Below are positions 20,895 through 31,110 of a stretch of DNA of 64,000 nucleotides, piece after piece. The notes below the pieces were generated by a model. That model made no database searches and was not told where the DNA came from. It was given only the letters and a program-made list of their open reading frames with translations. The number at the start of each line of letters is the position of its first letter. Position 1 is the stretch's first letter. The position numbers were made by a program, and so were the translations under genes. Location of the stretch: assembly GCA_008477525.1 (NCBI GenBank), contig SPDT01000005.1, positions 2,728,001 through 2,792,000 of the forward strand. Direction: 5' to 3'. The stretch comes from Hypomyces perniciosus. Lineage: Eukaryota; Ascomycota; Sordariomycetes; Hypocreales; Hypocreaceae.

Positions 20895-22425
20895 ATGCCA
20901 TTCAGGCCCTACATTACCCCATGCCTCTGGCAAATGGAGCAACCCCCCATGATCCGCAAGACCGAAGATGGAAACAAGTTATTTGTGCGACTGCCCTCTG
21001 AGGTGTGTTCCCTACTAAATACTAACGACACATCACACATCCTATTCACTCTCCAATCATTGGTCGTTGCGGTAAGAAACTTTAGTTACTAATAGTGCAT
21101 AGATCCGTTGCAAGATCTGGACATACGTTCTGACAGAGCCCTACGCCCACGCCCGCATCGAGCCTGTGTATATCCGCCACTCCAAGTCGCTCTCGGAGAG
21201 ATTTCATGGAGCTTGTAAGCTAGCAGAAAAGAGTAAAGGAGTCCAAAACTTGAATGCAGTCCTCCAGACCTGTCGGCTATTCTGGCAGGACCAAGAGACT
21301 CACCAAATGTTCTACAAGGTAAATCAGCTTCTGGATGATGAAGGATGTTGAGACCGCTGTAGTGTATGCTAACATATTCAGCACAACACTTTCTCATTTA
21401 GTACGATGGAATCGTGTACCCAGTATATGGCTGCCATCACCCCTAACAGGCGTCAAGCCATCCGCAGCATTTTAGTCTCGAAGGAGCTTGGGGTCTATCG
21501 CGGTTCTTACTACGTATATCGCGAGGACCAAGTCAGCAACTTTATCACTATAATGTCTCTCTGCACCGGCCTTCGGGTTCTAAGACTTGACGATTTTTAC
21601 TTCCATGCCTCGACTTGCCACGGGTGGGTGGAGGCACTCTCTCGCTATATGAAGCTCATGGTCCAAAACCTACCTCTTCTGCGAGAGATCATAATCAGAG
21701 GCGGCTTCAGTATACACCACAGGTTTTGGTGTAAGATAGACACCGCCAAACTGGATATATCTTGGCCTGTCAAAATCCCCCCGCGAATGTGGCATCTTCA
21801 CTCTGTTCAAATGCGTGTTCCATCAGATGAAGAAAGCAAGCAGATACTAGGAGAAGTCTGGGATACACTTCGCAGACCAAGGGTCAGGGGTCACACCGAC
21901 AAGAGGATACTCCGCCAGGCCCTTTCCACTGTATTCTTAAGAGTACTGGGTGAGAACCGTCATCTAATCAACGACTTGCCCTTGGTCTCCGACAATACTC
22001 GGAGCCGAATGAGGCGGAAGGAAGGCGCCAGAACTTCCCGCGCTGAAGAACGTAGGCCTGGATTCGGGTACACGAATATGAATAGGCCCACAAGAATATA
22101 TCTTGCTGGAGATACAATCAAGTTGGTAATGGAGTGCGTTTGGTACCCGGCTCAGCCGTGGGACGCCGTGTTCCACCCTACACCCAAGCTACCGGACCTT
22201 GTATCTCAAAGCTATATGTATTACGTGCTTTGCCTGCTCGAGCAGCAGAAGTATCAATGGTGCAGAGCCGATCAAGTGGTGAACCCGCGTAAGTTGATCG
22301 AGCCTGTCAAACGTCTGGCGTGGCAGGACCGTCATATGGAGAGGCATGTTATTAACCGGCTAAAGACGCTTGCTACCCGATTTGAGCGGGAAAAGGTGCG
22401 TGTCGATAATTATTGGCCGCTATAA
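20895..22425 (+). CDS. 2EXR-like protein, tandem copy A (full length)
   Basis: Exons are 20895-21002, 21103-21318 and 21382-22425, giving 455 residues. The introns are 100 and 63 bp, both in phase 0, with CTAAT/CTAAC-type branch sites. Joining exons 1 and 2 creates FVRLPSEIRCKIWTYVL, the LPxEIRxxIWxxxL signature of the fungal 2EXR-type (F-box-like) family. Later blocks are TCRLFWQDQETHQMFYK and AITPNRRQAIRSI, followed by a leucine-rich stretch (LCTGLRVLRLDDFYF). No signal peptide is seen. Function is unknown; the family is large and variable in plant- and insect-associated fungi. The next gene downstream is a diverged paralogue with the same three-exon layout. Confidence 0.75.
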
Positions 22426-23206
22426 AGAATAAGAGAGCCCGAAAGAGGTGGAATTTGGATGTGAGGAGCAGGGTATCGCAGCTGGTTATCATGGGCGACA
22501 TATATTGGAGGGAATCTGAGAGGGTTCATTATGTAAGTGATATGCGCCTTGGAATAGAAATGTGTCAGAGAAAAAAGGACACGAGTTGTTTGCTTGCATT
22601 GATGAGACTTGCGTGAACACATGTTACACGAATGGCATATGTACAATATATTTCACTTTCAATGATGTAATAGTGTTAGATATGCATCGAACGCAATGTA
22701 GTTCGTTTGATGCTGCCTTCTCGAAAATGGATGTCATTTCAATACCGCCTCCATGCATTTCGTATTGACTTCTAACTCCAATAACATCAAACTGCACCAG
22801 GTGCTGTGGTGGAATCCTGATGACTTGACAAACAGAACCACTTTCACTGATACCGTCCAGCAACGAATCCTCCACCTTATCTTTCAGGTGAAATGCCACG
22901 GAACATCGTTGCTGTCAAGTGTCTCGGGGATCAGAGACTCGAGTCTCTATTCCTTGACCTTGTGCTTCGAGATTTACCAGCCGCTCGAGTTGCTGTTATG
23001 TATACTCCCTCTGCCTTTCGTGGGCATAAAAGGATGCTTGAGATGCTCTTCTCGATTCTTCTTCCCTCTACTCTCATCAACAACAGCTGTGGTATGCAGG
23101 TCGCACAACTTGAAGTTGTGATCATCCCTCACCGGTATATAACTCTCACGACTGGTGGCTTTGAGAGCTTGGCGATCCCTCCATCCTCCTACCTTGCGCA
23201 TTACGA
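22426..23206. other. Spacer between the tandem 2EXR-like genes
   Basis: About 0.8 kb without a supported gene. A short piece near 22772 (TCTAACTCCAATAACATCAAA) resembles the stretch at 20563-20576 upstream of copy A, which fits a tandem duplication that included promoter DNA. Confidence 0.45.
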
Positions 23207-24296
23207 ATGTCTTTCATGATCACATACGGGTATCCTTTTATACCCAAAGTTCGCCCTAAAGCACGGCCACGACGAAAGACTTCCAAATTTCTCCACAAGC
23301 CATCAAAGAATGGAAACGAGTTGTTTGCACGACTGCCCGCCGAGGTATATCATGGTTTCATTACTATGGGGGGAGGGGTGCCAATTAACTAACATAAACA
23401 GATCCGTTCCATGATCTGGGAGTATCTTCTGGTGGACGATAGTGATCTTTGTCCACACTACCTAGGTCCATATTTGACAGGGTTGTGTCATTACGGGAGA
23501 ACCTTTAGTGCAGCCACACGAACATGCCGCTTGTTCTGGTATGATCAAACTGTTCACCCAATATTCTTCAAGGTAAGTCAACGCCTTCGCAACGGAATCG
23601 AAAGTGTAATAGTCTTGCTTATCCCTCTAGTTGAATACATTTAGGTTCGAGAACGAACTTCAATGTAACAAGTATATCACGAGCATTACTCCTGATAATC
23701 GACAAGCTATCCAACGGATCTCAATCTGGAAAGGAAGCCCCGGCGGGAAAACATACGCCAGTCGATCAACCCATTTCGCCGCAATTATATCTTGCTGCAC
23801 CAACCTCCAAGTCCTCGTGCACCGCAACTTTCGTGTCAAGGGGAAATCTTGCCTTGATTGGGCAGCTATGCTCTCCAAATTCATGAGACACATCATTCGT
23901 GTCCTACCTTCTCTGCAGGAAGTCGAATTCGTCGGTGGCATGGAGGACAAGCATCACTTTACATGCAGAATGACAACCAAGAAACTGGATTTCTCGTGGA
24001 ATAATCCGCCCCCCCTTGACCAGTCATACTCTGATCGACGTATCCCATCAGACCAAGAAGGCAGAGAGAAACTGGTAGACGTGTGGGATATTCTTTGCAA
24101 AAGAACTTTCGAGCCCGAGTACAAGCGGTATATCGATGAGCGACGCCTGGGAAATGCATTCCGGTCAACACGACTTACAACCTACGGCGAGGATCTTTTA
24201 CCAAGGCCCCACAACCGGCATAACCTTCGAAAACATGGCGCAAGACGCCGCAATAAAGCTGTCCGGAGGCGTACGGGTAAGTACCAACGATGGTAG
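23207..24296 (+). CDS. 2EXR-like protein, tandem copy B (C-terminally shortened)
   Basis: Exons are 23207-23344, 23402-23572 and 23631-24296, giving 324 residues. The introns are 57 and 58 bp at the same positions and in the same phase as in copy A. Joining exons 1 and 2 gives FARLPAEIRSMIWEYLL. Further matches to copy A are TCRLFWYDQTVHPIFFK, NTFRF, SITPDNRQAIQRI and the final region with a basic HNLRKHGARRRNKAVRRR. The frame ends about 110 residues before the end expected from copy A, and the DNA beyond does not obviously continue the homology. Copy B is therefore a shortened paralogue or a gene in decay. Its N-terminus differs fully from that of copy A. Confidence 0.65.
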
Positions 24297-25097
24297 GTTC
24301 AATAAGATGGGAACCAAGTGAAAACAGAGGGGCATATTGGTCGATTGGGTAGGTCATCGGGGATAGATCATTTTGGGATATATGGACATACGAACTAATG
24401 GTTGGGTGAAAGGCTTCGTTCAGTATGTGATGTTTGTAAGAGACCAAAGGTCACCTATAATGAAATGACCCGGAGATGCTCACTAGGAAAATCAGTGATC
24501 AATCATGTATCTCCTTTGTATATGAGACTAGATAAGTCACGATGTTTAGTATAGTTACTTAGAAAGTCGTGAACAATTATATTTACCTGAGCACCCCATT
24601 CTAAAGAATTGTGACAACTATACCATGCTCAGTATTCCTCCCTGGCTTCTCTGCTAATATAAACTCACGAACTTTGGCTTATCCGTTGGGAAGGTCGTCT
24701 CTGAGGTGGCCCTGGCCTGTTTCATTGTCCTTTCATCTTGGGTTGTAACAGGAGTATTACGGTGCACAATGTACAATGAGTGGATAGGACCCGACCGATC
24801 TATCGATGAAAATTGTATTATAACAAGTCTCGTGGTTGGACTTTGGTGGACCGGAAAGTGTAAATTGTTGGCTGAAAGTAAAATCTCACTAAGAAAATAT
24901 AAATGTGTCCACCTCCACTACAACGGACCTAGATCTGATCTAATCTTTCTAATACTATGTGCTTGACCTACTTACGCTACAACTAATAATGATATCATAG
25001 AGCCTCTCTATATGACCCAGAGCTCCGACCTGGGGTTGGTCAAATCGATATAGCCCTCGATATCAAAGAACCCTGTTATTATTAAGAGCCTTTAGAC
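24297..25097. other. Intergenic region with a diverged solo-LTR-like repeat
   Basis: No gene is seen. The part from about 24500 to 24690 is homologous to the repeats at 56873-57243 and 60390-60760 (listed separately). The rest is AT-leaning unique sequence. Confidence 0.55.
24500..24690 (+). repeat. Dispersed repeat F, copy 1 (partial, diverged)
   Basis: This stretch aligns with 57050-57235: shared blocks include AAGTCACGATGTTTAGTA, AGTTACTTAGA, CTCAGTATTCCTCCCTGGCT and AATATAAACTCACGAAC. The right terminus seen in copy 2 (GGATCGTCACA) is not preserved. It is probably a decayed solo LTR. Confidence 0.6.
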
Positions 25098-25511
25098 CTA
25101 ACAATCAACAGCTTCAACAGTAACTTCAGCAAACTTCGCCTTAATTAATTTGACATTGTCCTCCGAAGTCCTATGATACAACTTTGTTAGATATAAAAGA
25201 TTTCTTGTGTATAGATGAATATAAAAGTAGCAGATACTTACTTGAAGCTGAAAATAGGAATACTCGATCCAGTGCTGGGCACGGGATGAGATAAAAGGTT
25301 CTCGATAAAACTATAGAGCAAAACAAATTAATAATAGGCATTAAATATATCATCATCTTGTTTAAATTTCGTCTTACACTTCAAGCTCATTGATATCCGT
25401 GTCTTCAGTAGGGGTGACTGTCACTAGTTGCTGCATTATCATGCCTTGTTAGTGACCAGGGGGTTCTTGGAGGTGCGAGGTAGGATGGTGGTTAAAACTA
25501 ACAAAACCCAT
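25098..25511 (-). CDS. Small four-exon gene, 67 residues, unknown function
   Basis: On the minus strand, exons 25511-25503, 25430-25378, 25310-25242 and 25170-25098 join into one frame of 67 residues. All three introns (72, 67 and 71 bp) start GTTAGT, GTAAGA and GTAAGT and end AG. The first has a CACTAAC branch site. Phases 0, 2 and 2 are each restored exactly. The start lies in a strong context (CAAAATGGG). The protein begins MGFQLVTVTPTEDTDINELE, contains IENLLSHPVPSTGSSIPIFS and ends FAEVTVEAVDC. It has no signal peptide or membrane segment and no family was recognised. No single frame exceeds 30 codons, so ordinary ORF listing misses it. Its intactness stands out among pseudogenes. Transcript evidence is lacking and the 9 nt first exon is unusual. 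Confidence 0.55.
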
Positions 25512-26009
25512 TTTGAGAACGCTTAAAATGAGGAAAATATAGAGCTGGTAGTAGAGGTAGTAGAGGCAGCAGAGATTTTGAATGTTTAGAGATGTAATAA
25601 AGGACGATTTAAATATACTACGAGAGATGCGAGCTACCTATTTATAAGTAACAATCCATTAACCACCCTCAACCAAATATTACGTTTATTTAGAAAACAT
25701 CAGGAGAATGAGGGGTTAGTAGTAATGCAGAAAGAGGGGTATAGAAAGAGGGGTACACAATCACGCATATCTCCTCTAATTATACAAGGATATCACGTTG
25801 CATGCCACGAGGATCACAAATATTAATTGAGTACGGAGTACAAGACCTATGTCCTGAGGTTTAATGAGCTGATAAGCAGAAATCGTTTTCTATAGAAAAT
25901 ATATGATGTAGGTCTTGTAACAAACTGACGTTTGTGATCCTTGCGGTATATAGAGGATAAACTAAAATATGCTCTAATTACTCCACTGTTCTACCGCTGC
26001 CATAGAAGG
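25512..26009. other. Intergenic, AT-leaning; no gene seen
   Basis: About 500 bp. The left end would be the promoter of the small four-exon gene. A dispersed-motif copy (AGTACGGAGTAC) lies near 25829. Nothing else is recognised. Confidence 0.5.
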
Positions 26010-26250
26010 TCTCCATTAGTGCCATTTCCAAGTAGAGGCAAGACTAGCTATACTAGTCAGCGGATCGGGATGGTCCCCTGAGCTTCGTCTTGCTCATCTC
26101 CATAACCTGCACAAATAGCTCCTCGGCCATTGGCCCTGCTCACTGCACGTCCAAACGAGGTTGTCCATATTGCTTAGCGTGTCGGGATGGTCCGCCCCGA
26201 GCCATCCGTTCAATAAACTGCTCCTTGAACATCTCCTCTCTTCCTTGTCG
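26010..26250 (-). pseudogene. Decayed TPR-array fragment (NLR-type)
   Basis: Read on the minus strand in shifting frames, this region gives DHPDTLSNMDNLVWT, then AEELFVQVMEMSKTKLRG, then DHPDPLTSIASLAST. These are the repeating elements of the kinesin-light-chain type TPR arrays at the C-terminus of fungal NB-ARC/NACHT-TPR receptors. Frameshifts separate the three pieces and stops follow, so it cannot be translated. No nucleotide-binding domain is seen nearby. It is the last trace of an NLR-like gene, or a fragment copied here. Confidence 0.7.
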
Positions 26251-26567
26251 ATGACTGCACAAGCCCGTGCATTTCAAATATATCCCCTTTCTCGTTCATT
26301 ATAATGAGACAGTAGTCCCTCAGCATCACTACATCGTCGTTAAATATATCGTCTGTGTTGTCCGTATCATAGTCGCTACTATTGATAAATTAGGTGCCCT
26401 ATGGAGAACAAACACATATATATACAGGGGATGGACGACGTGATAATATCTAGTTATACGAATTGTAAAGATAAAAAAAGTAAAGGGAACCTTGTGGTAC
26501 TGGTGAGCGAGTCTCCTGGTGCTGCGGAGCGAAATTCCCCAAGACACCTGGTTTTAACAAGGGAAAT

Positions 26568-27505
26568 TCAAGGCAACTGACCCGTCACCACAGTTATAAC
26601 TAACCTGGCCATCGTTACTTTGTAAGCCTCCAGAGATGATTTGATTGCCATTTGGATCATGGTAGCGATGAAGAAACCACCACAGCCCCCCGCATTGACC
26701 CGCATGGCGAATGCCAACGATAGCCTCACAGACTTGGCCAGCTGGAGGTCAGTATAATAGAGTCGCATGAAAATAATGAAGCGCTGGCGGAGTGTCTTGG
26801 GAAGTTGTTTACCTCTTAGGCTGGGAAACCAAGCGCTTGCGGGATGTGAGAATGACACATATCCTCCCACCTCCGCTTGCATAATAGCTACCTGCTCGAC
26901 TATGCGAATCCGCCCATCATGTGGCCACCGGGCCACATATGTCAAGATCCTTACTAAAGAAGGAAGTGGCTTGCATATGTGTGGTCCTTTGAGGCATTTG
27001 TTGGTCCTATACGAGGCCCCGTCCTTATCATTGCCCCTGGCCCATCTAGCCACGTCTTGGAGTGTTGTTGGTCAGCATCGGGTGGCTGATCAGTGAACCA
27101 TGCGATTTTCTGCAACTTCCAAGGGATTGGGGGCGCTGGGGGGGGGGGGGGGGGGGGCAGGACCATATTCCTTGTGTAAGCGCTGAATGGCTCGACAGGT
27201 TCGTCCATTGTAAGCATCAGGCACCTGAAAAATGTCTAGTCAAATATTAGACTTTTGGAACAAGAAATGAAGACATCAATTTCACCTGTATAGCGACGCC
27301 ACCAAGGTCCCGGAAAACCAGAGAAGGCCTGCCATGGCGCAGGACAGAAGCAAGACACCCAGCATCTTTCGATGGGAAAAGATATATAGGTGGCAGCAGA
27401 AATAGTGTACTGAAGGTCCCCCTACTAATGTCGTCGCAGCTGCAGTGTCACAGCTATATACGGTAGGGTTAAACGGTAGGCTCCGTGATATGTATATATA
27501 TCAGT
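26568..27505 (-). pseudogene. Remnant of a Tri7/wax-synthase-like membrane acyltransferase
   Basis: Minus strand. The first piece (about 27505-27286) has the hydrophobic stretch GVLLLSCAMAGLLWFSG. A 61 bp GT-AG intron (27285-27225) leads to LMLTMDEPVEPFSAYTRNMV, a 20-base G homopolymer on the plus strand (Pro run on the minus), and then a frame break. The last piece (27053-26568) has LRQRFIIFMRLYYTDLQLA, SVRLSLAFAMRV and IKSSLEAYKVTMARLV, a pattern I associate with fungal Tri7-like / wax synthase proteins. Compared with that family there seems to be a deletion after AFAMRV. The family transfers acyl groups in secondary metabolism. Family assignment is tentative; loss of function is clear from the frame breaks. 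Confidence 0.45.
27138..27157 (+). repeat. Twenty-base G homopolymer
   Basis: A run of twenty G lies inside the Tri7-like remnant and would be a proline run on the minus strand. Such long G runs are unstable and easily miscounted by sequencing, so the exact length is uncertain. Confidence 0.8.
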
Positions 27506-27720
27506 GAAACACAGAAATCGCCGATGTTCGGTTAGACGCCTCCGGCCCCATACGGATGCGCTAGGGGGATATATATAGGGATCTTGGCAGACGGGTGGCG
27601 CCTCTGCCAGGCCCCCAGCAAAATGCACCTGTGTTAACAACTCCTTGTTCTCAACTTTTTATTCTCTCATGCTTCCAGATCAATCAATTTCTTTTTCCAT
27701 TCCCCGTCTTTCACGTCGCA

Positions 27721-28837
27721 ATGTCTGCCTCTCCCGCTGTTTTGGCCCAGGCCTCCATCCAGAAGAAGCCTGAGGGTCTTGACCTCTACTCTCGGTTCGC
27801 TTTCGCTGGTGCCGTCTGCTGTTCCGCCACTCACGGTGCCTTCACTCCAGTCGATGTGTATGGTTTCCATCAGATTCAGCTCCACCATCGAGTCTTCGCG
27901 ACTTACTGACACTCCCACAGCGTCAAGACCAGGATCCAGCTCGACCCCGTCACCTACAACCGTGGTATGATTGGCGGTTTCCGTCAAGTCATCCAAAAAG
28001 AGGGCGCCGGTGCTCTCTTAACTGGCGCCGGCCCAACATTTGCTGGTTACTTCATTCAGGGAGCCTTCAAATTCGGCGGTTATGAGTTTTTTAAGCAGCA
28101 ATCCATCAACATTCTCGGTCTCGAAAAGGCCCGCCAGAATCGTGCTGCCGTTTATTCTGTCTCTGCCGCCTCTGCTGAGTTCTTCGCCTCCATTGCTCTT
28201 TGCCCTCTCGAGGCTACCCGTATTCGTCTCGTCTCTCAGCCCGGCTTCGCCAACGGGTTGATTGGGGGTTTCGGCAAGATTCTCAAGCACGAGGGTATTG
28301 GTGCTTTCTATAGTGGTTTCGGTCCTATTCTCTTCAAGCAGTACGTTAATCTTGATACAAAGCTTCATGACGCAAAAAGCAAAGCTGACATGAACATACA
28401 GGGTTCCCTATACAGTGACCAAGTTTGTTGTTTACGAAAAGGTTGCCGAGGCTATTTTCGCTCTCCTTGACAAGTCCAAGCTGTCAGATGGTGCCCAGAC
28501 CGGTGTCAACTTGGGATCTGGTCTCATTGCTGGTTTCGCTGCTGCCATAGTCTCTCAACCCGCTGATACTATGCTGTCCAAGATCAACAAGACCAAGGGT
28601 CTGCCTGGTGAGAGCACCGTCTCCCGTCTCGTCAAGATTGCTAGTGAGCTTGGTATACGTGGTTCCTACGCTGGTCTTCCTACTCGTCTGTTCATGGTTG
28701 GTGGTCTTACCGCTGGTCAATTCGCCATCTACGGCGACATCAAGAAGGCTCTTGGTAAGTTTGCTTACTTTCTTGGCTCTGATTAGGCTGACTTTACACC
28801 CCTAGGGGCCACCAACGGTGTTGAGATCTCCAAGTAA
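27721..28837 (+). CDS. Mitochondrial phosphate carrier
   Basis: Exons are 27721-27857, 27921-28340, 28402-28754 and 28806-28837, giving 313 residues. All introns are GT-AG (63, 61 and 51 bp) and phases are restored. It has three solute-carrier repeats. The first has the signature PVDVVKTRIQ (formed across intron 1), the second [10 protein letters not shown] and the third [10 protein letters not shown]. These are the carrier motifs of the Mir1 / SLC25A3 phosphate transporter of the inner mitochondrial membrane, which imports phosphate for ATP synthesis. The gene is intact with strongly biased, pyrimidine-ending codons, typical of a highly expressed gene. It lies between two decayed TPR fragments, an unexpected setting. 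It could be the main gene or a second copy; the window alone cannot tell. Confidence 0.92.
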
Positions 28838-28989
28838 ACGACCCGTCATGAATATCCCAATACTTCGCGGAATTTAGACAGGAAGAAAGAAAAGGTTTTG
28901 GTATAGAAACAGATTACAGTAGAATACTGGATCTCCTAGCTAATTATAAAAAAGTAATCACTATATTAATAGTAATCACTTTAAAGGAG

Positions 28990-29215
28990 TACATGGATGT
29001 CTTGGGCCAAGAATCTGCTGCCGAGCTTCGGCACAGTTCTTCATCAACGCCATAGCATCTGCATATCGACCTTAGGTTTTCCAAGTAATAGCAAGATTAC
29101 TCATGCCAATCAGTGTATCGTCTCCATTACCTGCACCTCTAGCTTCTCGGCCTCCTCCCTTCGGCCCTGGTGCCTATACGTCGATGGTTGGTTGGCCATG
29201 TTGAAACCCAGTCCG
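28990..29215 (-). pseudogene. Second decayed TPR-array fragment (NLR-type)
   Basis: The minus strand reads MANQPSTYRHQGRREEAEKL followed by EVQVMET, a frame break, then MSNLAITWKT, GRYADAMALMKNCAEARQQI and LGPRHP. This matches the TPR consensus of fungal NB-ARC-TPR receptors (STYRNQGRWKEAEEL, EVQVME, MANLAFTWK, LGPEHP). Stops and frameshifts make it a pseudogene. It lies 2.7 kb from the similar fragment at 26.0 kb, on the same strand, with the phosphate carrier gene between them. The two could derive from one gene or two. Confidence 0.7.
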
Positions 29216-29689
29216 AAGCACTCCGCCGAGCAGTCCGGTGACCGGACTGAGAAGCTTCCAGCCCCCGCTATCTCTTACATTCGGCCTGTCAATACTTGAA
29301 ATCAAGTGCTCCGTGGTTTTCTCGGCCAATGGTTGCGAGACATCGGTGTCCAAGTGTATGCCGGGAATATCTTCCTGCGTGGCATTGAATGGCTAGAGTC
29401 CCATTGCTAAGCCTGCTGAGTGTTCTGTTCTGGCCGTATATGTTTCGGGAGTGGCTGGTCTGAAAGCCTCAGATTGATCGTCGTTGTGTGTTGAAATGGT
29501 TTCTTGATCCGAGGGAGAAAAAGTCTCGGTCTGCCGGGTTGTCTTATCCCCAGGCGCTTTCGATAGATCGCCTGCTTCTTAATCCGCCAGGGGATTTAAG
29601 CTGTTATTTCCCCAGTCATCTATCGTATTTATAATTATATTAATAACTATATTAAAACTTACTTCCAATACGGTCCTTTATAAATATAT
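29216..29689. other. Intergenic, no gene seen
   Basis: About 470 bp, turning AT-rich toward the end. It may hold more of the decayed NLR-type gene, but no motif could be recognised. Confidence 0.4.
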
Positions 29690-30927
29690 TTACCAAAATT
29701 TTATCTGGCGCTTTTTAGTAAGAAGGCTATTGCCTATCCCAGCCAATATCATCTTTTTAAGCTTACCACTACCAGTAAGTGGTACCTCTGAAGGCACCCC
29801 GGCGTCTCCAAACCAAAACAGATACCTTGGTGTTTTATAAGCGCCAAGTTGTTCCCTAACCCATGCACTTACCTCCTTGGAAGACGGCCGCTTAGTCGTT
29901 TGAGACTTCAGAAATGCACCCGGGACCTCGCCATAGCGTTGATCCGCCAAACCCACCACTATAGCCAATGAGATCGAGGGATGTTCCTGAAGTCGCTCCT
30001 CAACTTCTTTGGGATAAATGTTCTCTCCGCCTATGTTTATTCTTAGTTTTGCAGCAGGTCTGCTACAGTCAACTGAACTTACCACGTATTATGATATCTT
30101 TCAACCGCCCTGTAATTGAGCAATAGCCATCGGCGTCAAAGCATACCTCATCTCCAGTATGAAGCCATAAGACTCCGGCATCGTCTCTGACCATAACTTC
30201 ATTAGTTCTTTCTGAATTATTCCAGTACCCAGCTTGAAGCTGATACCCGGTAATGCAAAGTTCTCCTTTATACCCGATGGGAACTATTCTGCCATTTGTG
30301 TCTATAATTTTGGCGCGAGAATGTAGCATTGCTTTCCCCACTGTACTGAGTCGCTTTTCCATAGGATCATCTGTGAAAGAGTTGAAACAGGTTGGAGATG
30401 CCTCGGTCAAACCATAGCTAGACGTAAACTCGAACATGCCGAACTGCGCAATGGCTCGCTTCGCTAAAAGCTGGGTCACAGGAGCTCCAGCAATAATTCC
30501 TTTCCGAAGACTGATTGTCGCACGGTCAAGGTTTTTTGCCTCAGACAACTCCAAAAGGCCCAAGACGAGACCGAAGCAATGGAACAATGGTGGCGCGCAG
30601 CATAGACTATCGTCAGGCTTCAAGCCTATCCGATCTCCGACAAACCGAGCGTTATTCACAAGATTGCTCAAATGAACTTAGTAATAGAATAAACACCACC
30701 GGAGAAACAGCTTACTGGTGTGAAAGCGTGGCTGCTTTAGGTTCACCTGTTGATCCACTTGTGAACTGCAAATTACACGCCATGTATGGGCCTACTTGTA
30801 CCTCCCGCCGGCGTGGCTCCTCAGCATCGCCTTGAAGAGATATCAAGTCTTGATAGGTCTTATATCTATCGGAAATCCTTTCGAGCAGGTAGATTTTCAA
30901 CTTTGATGTATCCCGTGATAGCTGATT
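29690..30927 (-). pseudogene. C-terminal part of a split acyl-CoA synthetase gene (AMP-binding family)
   Basis: Minus strand exons 30927-30716, 30666-30083 and 30030-29690 are joined by two intact GT-AG introns (49 and 52 bp). Motifs are in order: NLQFTSGSTGEPKAATLSHH (AMP-binding P-loop), SSYGLTEASPTCFNSF, GELCITGYQLQAGYW, LHTGDE, ITGRLKDIIIRGGENIYPKE (core motif) and the C-terminal Lys in TGSGKLKKMI. This is the medium-chain / ACSF2-like acyl-CoA synthetase family. About 45 residues appear to be missing, in frame, after FHCFGLVLGLL. The N-terminal part is absent here; it lies at 49051-49542, beyond an 18.1 kb insertion. The 15 bp CCGTGATAGCTGATT at 30913-30927 is repeated at 49051-49065. 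Confidence 0.88.
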
Positions 30928-31110
30928 GTTGTTTGTTTGTTTGTTTGTTTTATTATTTACGTCCACTAAGTAAGCTAGTTATATAAATCCCTTGTGGGCA
31001 ATAGGATATTAAGAGCTGGCGGTTTGCGCCGCTGTTCGCTAAGTTTCAATTTATGAAGGAAAAAGGGTTAATCTAGGTAGTATTAATCTATTTCCGCTAA
31101 AGGAGGACCA
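30928..31110 (-). repeat. 3' end of founder element G1 with AAAC tail
   Basis: On the minus strand this stretch aligns with 50490-50656 on the plus strand. Shared blocks include TTAACCCTTTTTC, ATTTATATAA, TAGCTTACTTA and ACGTAAATAATAAAACAAAC. The 50 kb copy shows many C-to-T / G-to-A differences. The AAAC tail adjoins the target duplication. Confidence 0.75.
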
